Positions 26,681-36,126 of a stretch of 64,000 nucleotides of DNA are shown in pieces. The translations under genes and the position numbers were made by a program. The DNA lies in contig NZ_JAFBGL010000001.1 in the NCBI RefSeq assembly GCF_016811075.1, positions 434,001-498,000 of the forward strand, in the 5' to 3' direction. The notes beneath the pieces are model-generated. The model saw nothing but the letters and a program-made list of their open reading frames with translations. It was not told the origin of the DNA and ran no database searches. Position 1 is the stretch's first letter, and each line of letters opens with the position of its first letter. The stretch comes from Oceaniferula flava (lineage in GTDB: Bacteria; Verrucomicrobiota; Verrucomicrobiia; Verrucomicrobiales; Akkermansiaceae).

Positions 26681-27217
26681 TTACTTCAGAGCTTTTTCGA
26701 TGGCCGCGGTGACCTTGGCATCGTCCGGTGTGGTGCGCGGGCCGAAGCGAGCGACCAGTTTGCCGTCCTTACCGATCAGGAATTTTCCAAAGTTCCATTT
26801 CACCTTGCCGGGATATGCCGAATCTTTGCCGGTGAGTGCGGCGTAAAGCGGATGTTGTTGCTCGCCCTTCACGTGGATTTTTTCCATCAGGGGGAAGGTC
26901 ACTTGATAGTTGGTGGAGCAGAAGGTTTTGATCTCTGCCAGCGTGCCCGGCTCTTGGCCATTGAAGTCGTTGCAGGGGAAACCGATCACGACCAGTCCCT
27001 TGTCCTTGTTCTTCTCGTAGAGTGCCTGAAGCGCGGAATACTGCGGTGTCAGCCCACACTTGGAGGCCACATTGACCACCAGCACGACCTTGCCATTGTA
27101 GTCCTTAAGGGTCGTTTCCTTACCTTCGATGTTTTTGAATGGGATCTCTTGCAGATCGGCTTGGGCGAGGAGGGACGTGGCTAGCAGGGAAAACGCTGCG
27201 ATGCTGAATTTAAACAT
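26681..27217 (-). CDS. Glutathione peroxidase-family thiol peroxidase, exported
   Basis: From ATG 27217 the product is 178 residues with a signal peptide (MFKFSIAAFSLLATSLLAQA). The thioredoxin-like GPx core has the active site NVASKCGLTPQY with Cys54 where some homologues have selenocysteine, then GFPCNDFNGQEPG and KWNFGKFLI. It reduces peroxides using thioredoxin or glutathione, here outside the cytoplasm. The longer frame reaching 27298 lacks signal character. It is the fifth gene of a minus-strand run that begins with rho. Confidence 0.9.
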   Translation of the reverse strand: MFKFSIAAFSLLATSLLAQADLQEIPFKNIEGKETTLKDYNGKVVLVVNVASKCGLTPQYSALQALYEKNKDKGLVVIGFPCNDFNGQEPGTLAEIKTFCSTNYQVTFPLMEKIHVKGEQQHPLYAALTGKDSAYPGKVKWNFGKFLIGKDGKLVARFGPRTTPDDAKVTAAIEKALK

Positions 27218-27304
27218 GATGGAGCATAGATAGCCCATGGATGATATCGCGCAATGCGGAAAGTAAGGCGAGTTCGCAACTTGCCGACAACTAGCCAAGC
27301 TGTC

Positions 27305-27685
27305 CTACTTGAGCCGGTGATGTGCGATCGCTGCTAAAAATGCGCCGAGGGTGTAGCAGACGAGGTCGCTCCAGACAAAGGTGTGGCCGAGGATCAGGGC
27401 GGCGATTGGGTTCGCGCGGATGACGTCAATCCATGCGGCGTGATAGAGCTGGCTAAGTTCGATGGCCACGGAGATGACCAAGGTGGTTAGGCATAGACGC
27501 TTGGTCGTGGATTGGGGCGCGAGCATGGCGAGGCCCCAGAACACAGCCATGGCCCAGAGGGTGTCACCGGCGTATTGACCGAAGACACTGGTGTCCGAAA
27601 CAAAGCGCGAACGTGAGAACAGCCCCAGAGCGATGGTCACGACCAGACAGCCGATTGCGATCAGTCGCCGGGAGGACGGGCTCAT
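27305..27685 (-). CDS. DUF2809 family membrane protein
   Basis: A 126-residue protein with four transmembrane helices and the DUF2809 pattern: AGDTLWAMAVFWGLAML, AIELSQLYHAAWIDVIR and SDLVCYTLGAFLA. Function is unknown. It begins 4 bp after the RlpA-like gene stops. Confidence 0.88.
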   Translation of the reverse strand: MSPSSRRLIAIGCLVVTIALGLFSRSRFVSDTSVFGQYAGDTLWAMAVFWGLAMLAPQSTTKRLCLTTLVISVAIELSQLYHAAWIDVIRANPIAALILGHTFVWSDLVCYTLGAFLAAIAHHRLK

Positions 27686-27689
27686 GGCG

Positions 27690-28118
27690 CTAGCGTTTGG
27701 GGTGGCGGTATTTCCAAGTGCCGCGTTCTAACAACTCCACCTTGACCTTGGTGATGCCGCGGGAGTAAAAGCCGAGCTCTTTGGCGCAGCCGATCGCGAT
27801 GTCGATGACCCGGCCTTTGACGTAGGGGCCTCGATCGGTGATCGTCAGAATCTTGGACTTGCCGTTGAAGAGGCAGGTCACGCGCACCTTGCTACCCATT
27901 GGCCAGTGCTTGTGCGCGGCGGTGTGGGCGTGGTCCCGCAGGGGCCGGCCGCTCGCCGTCTTGGTGCCGAAATTCGTGCGGACGCTGTACCATGAGGCCA
28001 GGCCATGTTGGGTTTTCAGAACCTTGGGCTTGGGGGCAGGGACGACCTCCTTGGAACCCGTGGTCGAGCAGGAAACCAATGCTGCGGAACACAGCACGAG
28101 AAACAGAAGCTTTTTCAT
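27690..28118 (-). CDS. RlpA-like double-psi beta-barrel lipoprotein
   Basis: The lipoprotein signal MKKLLFLVLCSAALVSC is followed by a Pro/Lys linker and an RlpA-type DPBB domain: HGLASWYS, GTKTASGRPL, AAHKHWPMGSKVRV, ITDRGPYVKGRVIDIA. RlpA in other bacteria cleaves naked glycan strands at the septum. The catalytic Asp of ITDRGP is kept; the SPOR domain of longer homologues is missing. It starts 14 bp after lepA. Confidence 0.88.
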   Translation of the reverse strand: MKKLLFLVLCSAALVSCSTTGSKEVVPAPKPKVLKTQHGLASWYSVRTNFGTKTASGRPLRDHAHTAAHKHWPMGSKVRVTCLFNGKSKILTITDRGPYVKGRVIDIAIGCAKELGFYSRGITKVKVELLERGTWKYRHPKR

Positions 28119-28132
28119 CGATGTGTCGTTGC

Positions 28133-29929
28133 CTAGTCGTTCTTCAGCACCTTGATAAACGCTTCCTGGGGGATGCTGACTTTACCAAATTGCTTCATCT
28201 TTTCTTTACCCTTTTTCTGTTTCTCCAGCAGTTTGCGTTTCCGAGAAATATCACCCCCGTAACACTTGGCGGTGACGTTTTTCCGCATCGCGGAGATGCG
28301 CTCGGCGGCGACGATCTTGCCGCCCACGCAGGCCTGAATGGCAACCACGAAGAGCTGTTGGGGAATGACGTCCTTGAGTTTGTTCGCCAACTGACGACCG
28401 TAGGTTTCTGCCTTGTCGCGGTGCACGATGGTGGAGAATGCTTCCACCGGTTCTTGCGCGATAAGCATGTCCATCTTGACCATTTTCGCAGCGCGGTAAC
28501 CGCAGTGCTCGTAATCCATCGATCCATAACCCCGAGTCATCGACTTCATGCGATCGTTGAAATCGACCAGAATTTCAGCCAGTGGCAGCTCGCAAGTGAG
28601 CATCACGCGGGTGTCGTCAATGGTTTCGGTGTGAGTGAGTTCGCCTCGTTTTTCCATCACCAGTGACATGATATCACCGATGTATTCGCTGGGCACCATG
28701 ATGAAGGTGCGGACCATGGGTTCGCGGATTTCCTCGATTTCCTGGGCTTCGGGAAGGAAGGAGGGGTTATCGACGATAAGTTCTTCTCCGTTGGTTCTGG
28801 TTACCTCATAAATCACCGATGGGTAGGTGGAGATGACGTCCATGTTGAACTCACGGCGCAGGCGCTCCTGGATGATTTCCATGTGCAGCAGGCCGAGGAA
28901 ACCACAGCGGAAGCCGAAGCCGAGCGCGGATGAGCTCTCGGACATGAAGGTGAAGGCTGCATCGTTGATCTGCAGCTTGCCCATCGCGGTTTTCAAGTTC
29001 TCGTAGTCGGAGCTATCGACCGGATAGATGCCGGAGAAAACCATGGGCTGGATCTCTTTGTAACCCGGCAGTGCCTCGAGGCAGGGGTGGGTGGAGTCGG
29101 TTAGGGTGTCGCCAATTTTCGCCTCGTCGGCGGATTTCATATTGGCAATGACGTAGCCCACGTCGCCGGCGATGAGTTCGTCGCGCTTGGTCATCTTCGG
29201 GGTGAAGACGCCGCACTCCTTGACCTCGTAAGTTTTATCGGTGGCAAAGAGCTTGATGCGCTGGCGCGGTTTGATGGTGCCGCTGAAGACACGGACGTAG
29301 GAAATCACACCACGGAAGGCATCGTAGATGGAGTCGAAAACGGAGGCCCGCAGCAGGTTGTCATCGTTGTCCACCGGTGGGGGGACGCGTGCGACCACGG
29401 CTTCGAGAATGTCCTCGATGCCAATGCCATTTTTCGCCGAAGCAGGGATGGCCTCCTCGGCGGGGATGGCGAGGATGTCTTCGAGCTGTTGTTTGCTCTT
29501 TTCGACATCGGCTGCCGGGAGGTCGATTTTGTTCAGCACCGGGATGATGGTCAGGTTCTGCTCCATCGCGAGGTGCAGGTTCGCCATCGTCTGGGCTTCC
29601 ACCCCTTGCGCGGCATCGATCATCAGGATGGCTCCTTCGCAAGCAGCGAGGGAACGAGCGACTTCGTAGGAGAAATCGACGTGGCCGGGGGTGTCCAGCA
29701 GGTTCAGGCTGTAGGTGATCCCGTCCTTCGCCTTGTATTTCATGGCAACCGGGTGGGACTTGATGGTGATGCCTTTTTCCCGTTCGAGATCCATGGCATC
29801 GAGCAGCTGATCCTGCTGCTGACGCTCGGTGATCGTCTGGGTGTATTCCAGAAGTCGATCCGACAAGGTGGTCTTGCCGTGATCGATGTGGGCGATGATC
29901 GAAAAGTTACGTGTGAGTTCTGTGCTCAT
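28133..29929 (-). CDS. lepA: Elongation factor 4 (LepA)
   Basis: A 598-residue translational GTPase. The G motifs are AHIDHGKT, the switch-1 region EREKGITIKS, DTPGH and NKIDLP. The domain II-V arrangement is followed by the LepA-specific C-terminal domain ending near KQFGKVSIPQEAFI. It binds the ribosome and promotes back-translocation or assembly under stress. Length and motifs are normal. It lies about 140 bp downstream of rho on the same strand. Confidence 0.97.
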   Translation of the reverse strand: MSTELTRNFSIIAHIDHGKTTLSDRLLEYTQTITERQQQDQLLDAMDLEREKGITIKSHPVAMKYKAKDGITYSLNLLDTPGHVDFSYEVARSLAACEGAILMIDAAQGVEAQTMANLHLAMEQNLTIIPVLNKIDLPAADVEKSKQQLEDILAIPAEEAIPASAKNGIGIEDILEAVVARVPPPVDNDDNLLRASVFDSIYDAFRGVISYVRVFSGTIKPRQRIKLFATDKTYEVKECGVFTPKMTKRDELIAGDVGYVIANMKSADEAKIGDTLTDSTHPCLEALPGYKEIQPMVFSGIYPVDSSDYENLKTAMGKLQINDAAFTFMSESSSALGFGFRCGFLGLLHMEIIQERLRREFNMDVISTYPSVIYEVTRTNGEELIVDNPSFLPEAQEIEEIREPMVRTFIMVPSEYIGDIMSLVMEKRGELTHTETIDDTRVMLTCELPLAEILVDFNDRMKSMTRGYGSMDYEHCGYRAAKMVKMDMLIAQEPVEAFSTIVHRDKAETYGRQLANKLKDVIPQQLFVVAIQACVGGKIVAAERISAMRKNVTAKCYGGDISRKRKLLEKQKKGKEKMKQFGKVSIPQEAFIKVLKND

Positions 29930-30072
29930 GATGTTGAACCGCGAAATATGCTAAGGACGCGAAAAGTGCTAGGGTTGTGTTTGGAACCGCGAATTTTGCG
30001 AATGATGCAAAGGGAGAATGGAGTGGCCGAGTGTGGCGTCGCTGGGTGTTGGCTTGGACAATGGCTGGGTGA

Positions 30073-31878
30073 CTAGCCTTTGATTTCCATTAACATTTGG
30101 GCGTTGTTCGGGAAGCGCTTGAGGAAGAAAAGGAGACGTTCCATCGCTTCTTCCGGACGGTGGCCGGCGAGGCCGCGGCGGATGAGGTGGATCTTGTTCA
30201 GCAGGTGCTCCGCCATGATTAGCTCCTCGCGGCGGGTGCCTGATTTGAAGATGTCCACAGCCGGGTAGATGTATTGCTCGGCAATGCGGCGATCGAGCAC
30301 GAGTTCCATGTTGCCGGTGCCTTTGAACTCTTGGAAAATGGCTTCGTCAGCGCGGGAGTTCGTCTGGATCAATGCGGTGGCTAAAATCGTGAGCGATCCT
30401 GCCTGGCGGGTGTTTCGCGCAGCGGCGAAGAGCTTACGTGGCAACTCCAGAGCGCCGGCGACGATACCGCCGGACTGATAACCGCGTCCTTTCTTGCCAC
30501 GGCCACCTCCGCCACCGCCTCCGGTGTTGTAGGCGCGGGCGAGACGGGTGATGGAGTCCATCAGGATGAGCACGTCCTTGTCACCCTCGACCAAGCGCTT
30601 GGCGCGCTCGATACACATTTCGGAAATGCGGGCGTGGTTGCGTGCCGGGTCGTCATTCGAGCTGGCGTAGATTTCCACGCCGGGGAGACAACGTCTGAAT
30701 TCGGTGACCTCCTCCGGACGTTCATCGACCAAGAGGATGATCAGGTGAATCGATTCATCGTATTTCTCTCTGATCGCCTCTGCCATGTGCAGCATCAAGG
30801 TGGTTTTACCGGAGCGGGGAGGCGACACGATGAGGCCGCGCTGGCCACGACCGACGGGAGCGACAATGTCTAACACCCGAGTGGTGTAGCGATCGGGGGT
30901 GGTTTCAAATGCAATGCGACGGTCCGGGTTGATCGCCTTCAGCTCCTCGAAGTGAGGGAGCTTGAATGCCTCGTCCGGGCCGAGGTCGTTGACGGTTTCG
31001 ATCTTGGTGAGCTGCGGTCCGCGTGGGCCTTCCTGGCTGGTGCCGTGAATCCAGACGCCGGCGCGCAGGCCGTGGGTGCGGATGAAATCGGGCGGCACGA
31101 AGACGTCCTTTTTGCATTGTTCGAAATTTTTCTCCGGAACGCGCAGGAAACCAAATCCCTTGGGTGCGATCTCTAACATGCCATTGACCTCCACCGGATC
31201 GCCAGTGAGAACGATTTCACGTTTCGGTGGTCGTTCGCGTTTTTGGTTGCCTTGGTTGCGCTGGTTGCCTCTGCCGTTGCCCTCATTGCCGTTGTTATTT
31301 TGATCGTTATCACGGCGACCTTTGTTGCGGCGGTTATTGCGGCGGTCGTTGTTGCGCTGGCGACCATTTTTCTGGCGGTTGCCTTGCTGCTGGCGGTTGT
31401 CCTGATCGTTTTGGCGATTGTCGTTGTTGGACCTTTCCGCCGGTGCCTCGTCTTGAGTAGAGGTGTTTTTGCTATCACGTTTGACCGGGCCGAGGCCCTT
31501 GACGCGTCCCATTTTCGGTTGCTCGGTGGCTTCCGCTGGGGCGTTTTGCTCTGGCTGACGCTCTTTGGTGTCGCTGGTTGTATTGGACTCGGCTGCAGGC
31601 TGGGGTGCTTTCGCCCCTTGATCAGCCTTCGTCACTTTGGCCGCTGAGGCGTCGAGTGGCAGTTCCTCCTGGGTGGCGACAGACTTTTTGGGCGCCTTTT
31701 TAGCGGCTTTTTTTGCCGTCTTTTTCGCCGCCTTCTTGGCTGTTTTTTTCACGGCTTTGGTCGCCTTTTTCGCTGTCTTCTTGGCAGCTTTTTTGGCGGA
31801 TTTCTTTTTTGCCGGTGCCTTTTCAACCGTGGGTTTGGTTGATTCAGGCTGTGGGTCCTGTGTCGATGGATCGCTCAT
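30073..31878 (-). CDS. rho: Transcription termination factor Rho with long basic N-terminal extension
   Basis: A 601-residue protein, against about 420 in E. coli. The C-terminal two thirds are a normal Rho: RNA-binding cold-shock-like domain (GMLEIAPKGFGFLR), P-loop SPPRSGKTT, Walker B VLILMDSITRLARAYN, and the Q/R-loop region. The extra N-terminal part starts with histone H1-like KKAAKK/KKTAKK repeats (about 20-65), then a Gln/Asn/Arg/Gly-rich low-complexity stretch (about 145-215). Similar insertions in Actinobacteria and Bacteroidetes affect RNA binding or phase separation. It heads a minus-strand gene run. Confidence 0.95.
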   Translation of the reverse strand: MSDPSTQDPQPESTKPTVEKAPAKKKSAKKAAKKTAKKATKAVKKTAKKAAKKTAKKAAKKAPKKSVATQEELPLDASAAKVTKADQGAKAPQPAAESNTTSDTKERQPEQNAPAEATEQPKMGRVKGLGPVKRDSKNTSTQDEAPAERSNNDNRQNDQDNRQQQGNRQKNGRQRNNDRRNNRRNKGRRDNDQNNNGNEGNGRGNQRNQGNQKRERPPKREIVLTGDPVEVNGMLEIAPKGFGFLRVPEKNFEQCKKDVFVPPDFIRTHGLRAGVWIHGTSQEGPRGPQLTKIETVNDLGPDEAFKLPHFEELKAINPDRRIAFETTPDRYTTRVLDIVAPVGRGQRGLIVSPPRSGKTTLMLHMAEAIREKYDESIHLIILLVDERPEEVTEFRRCLPGVEIYASSNDDPARNHARISEMCIERAKRLVEGDKDVLILMDSITRLARAYNTGGGGGGGRGKKGRGYQSGGIVAGALELPRKLFAAARNTRQAGSLTILATALIQTNSRADEAIFQEFKGTGNMELVLDRRIAEQYIYPAVDIFKSGTRREELIMAEHLLNKIHLIRRGLAGHRPEEAMERLLFFLKRFPNNAQMLMEIKG

Positions 31879-32351
31879 GTAAAAATGGGAGGGATGGAAA
31901 AGTGGTGGTGGGCAACTGGCTGAGCCAGTCTGTGGTAGCTCTCACTGGATGCGAAAAGCTGGTGAAACGTGGTTTCGAGAAATGGGTAATTGGGAAAAAT
32001 GGCAGTCCTTCACGGGTGGAAAGGTGACGTGCATGGATGACGCTGATCACGGAAAGTGGATCAGGGGCGGGAGGTCATCTCCGAATGGGGCGTTCAAGTT
32101 CGCGAGCCCTTGGAGTTGAGTCCTGGTCGGCGGAAAAGACCAATTTCTGACCGCCTCATCGTCCAGACGACGGAAATATGCAGCAGCATCGATGCCTTGG
32201 CAATGATTTATTTTGTCCTCAGATTTGGAGGGACGACCGTTAAAGCCGCCAATTTTTTCAACACGAGAGCCCTATGGACACTGCGATGCAAATACCCCCA
32301 ACTCTCGTGAGTGGCCCCGACGGATGCCGTGAGCAGGACGAGGTGTGACAC
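31879..32351. other. Non-coding region upstream of rho
   Basis: This stretch of about 470 bp between the rho start and the next terminator shows no convincing gene or RNA. Short frames on the plus strand lack protein-like composition. It probably holds the rho leader and promoter, but no promoter box is distinct enough to mark. Confidence 0.5.
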
Positions 32352-32388
32352 AAAAAAGCCCTCTCTTCGCCGAGGCAAAGAGAAGGCT
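32352..32388 (-). terminator. Terminator of the PEP-CTERM gene
   Basis: A stem formed by AGCC-TTCTCTTTGCC and its near complement closes over a CTCGG-type loop and is followed on the minus strand by six T residues (A-run at 32352-32357). It lies about 30 bp beyond the PEP-CTERM stop. Confidence 0.8.
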
Positions 32389-32416
32389 GATGAATTGAGG
32401 TTGGTAGCGCCTTGGT

Positions 32417-33118
32417 CTACTTGCGGCGGCGCATGATGAGTGCAATGCCACCGAGTCCAAGGAGAGCTGCGGAGGATGGCTCAGGAACGCTGGTCAAGGT
32501 GAAACCGTTCATGGCGGATCCGGCTGTTCCCGCTGTGTTTTGAACCGTAACCGAAGCGCCTTCAGCAACAAAAGAATAGCTAGCGTCGAAATCGTTGGCG
32601 CTCCACTGGACATTGTCGATTGTGCTCGAGCTGCCGTTGGTCAGTGTGTATTCACGAATATCTGAGTTGGTTGTGCCGCCATTAGAGTCAAGTGCATAGA
32701 CGCTGAGTGTATAGGCTTGCCCTATCACCAGGCCGTTGATGGTGAGTGCTAGTGCTCCTGTTGAACCGGAAGCTCCGACAATATCTTCATAGATCTCTAC
32801 GGGGGCGTTGGCTCTGTTCTGAAGATCAAACATGCTCACATTGGCACCGGTGTTGATGTTGGTGGCTGTCATAGTCGCACTGATGTCGTTGGCAAAGCCT
32901 GTGCTAGCGGCTGTGTAGGTGTCACTGGTGGATGTGAGCACCTGATGAAAGGCTCCTTGAGTATTGACATCTGTGTCGTCTCCGAGGGATGAGTCCCAAC
33001 GGACAAATCCAGGGGCTACCGAGCCGTGGAAATCGACGGACAAGCTGGCAGCGGATGCGCTCAAAGGAGCTAAGGCAATGAAGAGTGCCGTAAGTTTCAA
33101 TGTTTGGGTGTTAATCAT
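32417..33118 (-). CDS. PEP-CTERM sorting domain protein
   Basis: From ATG 33118, 233 residues: signal peptide (MINTQTLKLTALFIALAPLSASA), a beta-rich Thr/Ser/Asn-rich body, and a C-terminal VPEPSSAALLGLGGIALIMRRRK sorting tail. Exosortase would process the tail and deliver the protein to the surface. It is monocistronic, with its own terminator. It resembles the protein at 3890-4552 only in design, not in detailed sequence. Confidence 0.85.
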   Translation of the reverse strand: MINTQTLKLTALFIALAPLSASAASLSVDFHGSVAPGFVRWDSSLGDDTDVNTQGAFHQVLTSTSDTYTAASTGFANDISATMTATNINTGANVSMFDLQNRANAPVEIYEDIVGASGSTGALALTINGLVIGQAYTLSVYALDSNGGTTNSDIREYTLTNGSSSTIDNVQWSANDFDASYSFVAEGASVTVQNTAGTAGSAMNGFTLTSVPEPSSAALLGLGGIALIMRRRK

Positions 33119-33351
33119 GGTATGGTTTTTTATGTTGATGCTTCCGTTGTCATAAGTTTCCGCGCCTTTGGCCAAGGCTAAAGGGGAACCCTAAGATGTA
33201 GCATTTGAATGTTCGTCATCCAAAAATCTATGGTGAGTTAATTTCCAATAACGAATCAGAGCTACCAACTAACAAAAGACCGATACCAACAAGGATTTAT
33301 GAATTGGTTAGAGGGGTATGTTTTGGCCTAATCCATTACTTGGTGAGCCAC
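33119..33351. other. Non-coding gap before the second PEP-CTERM gene
   Basis: Apart from the likely promoter of the PEP-CTERM gene, nothing is seen. It includes an AT-rich stretch and no convincing ORF. Confidence 0.4.
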
Positions 33352-33378
33352 AAAAAAAGACAGCCTGATGCTGTCTTT
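33352..33378 (-). terminator. Rho-independent terminator, minus strand
   Basis: AAAGACAGC (33356-33364) pairs exactly with GCTGTCTTT (33370-33378) over a 5-nt loop, and the minus strand continues with seven T residues. It ends the transcript of the gene at 33423-34037. Confidence 0.85.
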
Positions 33379-33422
33379 CAAGGAGTGGGGTAACGGACAC
33401 TCACCGGGATGCATCAAGTGGC

Positions 33423-34037
33423 TTACTCAGCCAGAGTGATGGTGATCTTGCCGTGATCCACGTCGATGTCTTGGACTCCTTCGGCAAGGCGGTTGTTGGA
33501 CAGATTGAGGCCGAGTTCACCGATGAGGTTTTTGCCTTTGATGTCGGCTAACCAGGCGTTGGGGAGGGAGAGTCCCCAGACGGTGAGGTCGTCGAGGATG
33601 ATGGCGGGGTTATTCTGATCATCGGTGAGTTTGAAACGGGCTTTGGCCTTGAGGGTGCGACCGCCGACCACGGGGATCTCCTCATCCAGATCGGTGCGGA
33701 TGCGGGCGTGGATGGCTTGGTTGGCGAGCTCGAAGCGGACTTTATCGCCCAAGCCGGTGTTATCGTGGAACAGGGCGTTGACCTCCTTTTCCGTGAGCAC
33801 GAGAGTCTTGCCTCCGGGTTCATAGCTGCGCTCTTGCACGGCTTCGACTTTTTCATCGAGGAGACGTTGTTCCTGTTGATCGAGGACGACCGGTTGGATC
33901 GGGCGATTGCTCCACCAGTAGTAGGCGGCGCCGGCGGATACCAGCAGCAGGGCTACTACGCCGATGACGAGGAGGGTCTTGCGCTTTCCTCCGGTGCGGG
34001 CAGGGCGGAGAGGGGTGGCTGTTTCTGAGGTGCTCAT
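33423..34037 (-). CDS. Single-pass membrane-anchored protein of unknown function
   Basis: From ATG 34037, 204 residues: a short basic cytoplasmic end, one transmembrane helix (TLLVIGVVALLLVSAGAAYYWW) and an extracytoplasmic alpha/beta domain. That domain contains LTEKEVNALF, a motif reminiscent of YpmS/DUF2140-type proteins, and repeated beta strands. Function is unknown. It lies about 100 bp downstream of the metallopeptidase gene on the same strand. Confidence 0.75.
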   Translation of the reverse strand: MSTSETATPLRPARTGGKRKTLLVIGVVALLLVSAGAAYYWWSNRPIQPVVLDQQEQRLLDEKVEAVQERSYEPGGKTLVLTEKEVNALFHDNTGLGDKVRFELANQAIHARIRTDLDEEIPVVGGRTLKAKARFKLTDDQNNPAIILDDLTVWGLSLPNAWLADIKGKNLIGELGLNLSNNRLAEGVQDIDVDHGKITITLAE

Positions 34038-34134
34038 GATGGATTGGAGGGTTGTTATGTGAGTATAAGTCACATCGGGGGATTAGCTATCAGTGAATCG
34101 ATGAGAAAACCGGGCGGAAATTGTAACGGCAGAC

Positions 34135-35133
34135 TCAGGGTGAACTGAATTCGAGTCGCAATCCACGCGGTCGCCAGTAATCGACGATGCGCTTCTGCAG
34201 CGCCGATCTCTCGTCCAGAGGGATCAATGCCTGGTCGGCCTGTTTCACCGGTGGCCGTTGTTGGATTTTGGCGAGAAACTCTCGGGTGGCAGCGCGGCGT
34301 TTGCTGCCTCCGTGGAACAGGGTGTGCACGATGAGCAGGGAGGTGCCGTAGCTGCGGTAGTGGTTTTCGGCCTCCCCTTGTTCGATGCGTTTTCTCCATT
34401 GCTCGGAGCTGAGTGCCATGGTTTCTGCGATGCCCGGGAGCACGATGTGATCTTGATCGTTGGGGAGATGACGTTTGATGCGGCGTTTGATGGAGGAAGG
34501 GACTTTTGAAAACTGATAGACGCCTCCGGTTTCATGCATGGCTGCGAGGTATTCGGCGACTCCTTCTTGAAACCATGTCGGATAGTGGGCGAGATCGCGG
34601 TGCATGCACAGGTGGGTGAACTCGTGCACCAGCAGCCCGTAGTCCGCCTTGGGCGGTAGTCGGCTTCCTGACGGAGGTGGCGGACTGAGAAAGGTGTCTG
34701 CGCGGAGCATGATCGCTTGTTTCCTGCCACTGTAATATCCAGCCGCCTCCTTGGGGCCTCCGGCGGCGACGAAGCTATCTTGATCTGGAAAAATATACAC
34801 CTTGGCGCGGCCATCTTTGGGCATGCCGAGCAGTGGCAGAGGCAGGCGCTTGATCACGCTGGGCACCGATTCAGCGGTGGTGGCGAAGAGAGCCAGATTG
34901 CGCTGGTTCAGTGCGGTCAGCGAATGCAGCGCGAAGTTCTCGGTGTGATAGATGAACTCCCGACCACCGCCACCTTGCTGCACGAGGACAATTTTGGCCT
35001 GGGTAGAGGGACGGAATGATTGAGGCCAGGATTTGACGTGAGATTCTTGTGCCTGGGCAGCAAGGCTAAAGCTGAGGCTAGCCAGCAGCAGCCAGCATTT
35101 AGCGAGGAATCGTAGTCTGGAGAATAGAGGCAT
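34135..35133 (-). CDS. Secreted gluzincin-type metallopeptidase (peptidase MA-like/DUF1570)
   Basis: A 332-residue exported protein (signal peptide MPLFSRLRFLAKCWLLLASLSFSLAAQA). The zinc motif is H170-E-F-T-H174, followed by YPTWFQEGVAEYLA, which supplies the glutamate ligand. This matches the peptidase MA/DUF1570 pattern HExxH...WxxEGxAxY. The substrate is unknown. Its first 35 bp overlap the 3' end of manA in another frame, so the two genes are probably translated from one message. Confidence 0.85.
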   Translation of the reverse strand: MPLFSRLRFLAKCWLLLASLSFSLAAQAQESHVKSWPQSFRPSTQAKIVLVQQGGGGREFIYHTENFALHSLTALNQRNLALFATTAESVPSVIKRLPLPLLGMPKDGRAKVYIFPDQDSFVAAGGPKEAAGYYSGRKQAIMLRADTFLSPPPPSGSRLPPKADYGLLVHEFTHLCMHRDLAHYPTWFQEGVAEYLAAMHETGGVYQFSKVPSSIKRRIKRHLPNDQDHIVLPGIAETMALSSEQWRKRIEQGEAENHYRSYGTSLLIVHTLFHGGSKRRAATREFLAKIQQRPPVKQADQALIPLDERSALQKRIVDYWRPRGLRLEFSSP

Positions 35134-36037
35134 CAGCAGTGGCGGTCAGCGGCTCTCCAGCGCGAGGCATGAGGAGGAAATCTCCGGCAACATGCTGGCG
35201 GCCATCGGCTGACTCTAAAACACCATCGACGACGGTCACAATGGAAAAGCGCTCAGGGTCAGGATTTCCGACACTGGCGCCGGCGCTGAGGCTGAGTCGG
35301 TCGACCTGGAAATACGGACAGCTGGCGAGTGTTTGTCCGTCGGGCGTGTCCATGGGCGGTTCGGTATCGGTGAAATCAATGCAGCTCATGGATTCCTCGA
35401 CGTGGAGTTGACGTGGTTGACCATCGAGCCCCATGCGGTTCCAGTCGAAGACACGGTAGGTGGTGTCCGAGTTTTGTTGGATTTCGTAAATCACCAAGCC
35501 TGCGCCGATGGCGTGGAGTCGACCCGATGGGATGAAGATGGAGTCGCCCGCCTTCGGACGGATCGCGTGCACCGTTTGATCGACGGTTCCAGCTTCGATC
35601 GACGCTTGGAAATCTTCCTGGGTGATGCCCTCCTTCAGGCCGACGTAGAGTGTTGCGCCCGGATCCGCGGCGGCGATATACCACATCTCCGTTTTTGGCT
35701 CGCCGCCAAGCTCTCCGGCGATCTCCGCCGGTGGGTGGACTTGGATCGACAGATCATCGCGTGCGTCGAGGATTTTGATGAGCAGGGGGAAGTGCGGTTC
35801 CGCTTCAAATCCGACGCCGAAGATTTCCTCTCGCTTTTCCTGCCACAGCTGGCCGAGGGTGCTGCCGGACAGGGGGCCGTGATCCACCACCGACTGCTCA
35901 CCTGGGCGGTCGGTCATTTCCCAAGATTCACCGAATGGGGTGTTCGGCTTGGGAAGGGAGCGATCGTAAACTGTCTCCAGTTCACGTCCGCCCCAGACAC
36001 GTTCCATGTAGAGCGGGGAGAATGTGATCGGCTGCAT
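35099..36037 (-). CDS. manA: Mannose-6-phosphate isomerase (class I)
   Basis: A cupin-fold enzyme interconverting mannose-6-phosphate and fructose-6-phosphate, feeding GDP-mannose or glycolysis. Landmarks are SPLYMERVWGG, FPLLIKILDARDDLSIQVHPP (metal ligands), KTEMWYIAAADPGA and IPSGRLHAIGAG. At 312 residues it is the short bacterial form. ATG 36037 is chosen; an in-frame ATG at 36049 is possible. It overlaps the downstream metallopeptidase gene by 35 bp and diverges from the ABC gene. Confidence 0.92.
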   Translation of the reverse strand: MQPITFSPLYMERVWGGRELETVYDRSLPKPNTPFGESWEMTDRPGEQSVVDHGPLSGSTLGQLWQEKREEIFGVGFEAEPHFPLLIKILDARDDLSIQVHPPAEIAGELGGEPKTEMWYIAAADPGATLYVGLKEGITQEDFQASIEAGTVDQTVHAIRPKAGDSIFIPSGRLHAIGAGLVIYEIQQNSDTTYRVFDWNRMGLDGQPRQLHVEESMSCIDFTDTEPPMDTPDGQTLASCPYFQVDRLSLSAGASVGNPDPERFSIVTVVDGVLESADGRQHVAGDFLLMPRAGEPLTATADASILQTTIPR

Positions 36038-36126
36038 GCAAAAACCCATAGGTGGTGGTTAGAGAACTGCGATGATTTTTTGAGAAAAAAATTCGCTTCC
36101 GATGTGGGATCGACTAGGGGTAGGGC

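Noticed and set aside
32056-32310. 84-residue plus-strand ORF upstream of rho
   Set aside because: No protein-like pattern and no ribosome site; it lies in the presumed rho leader on the opposite strand.
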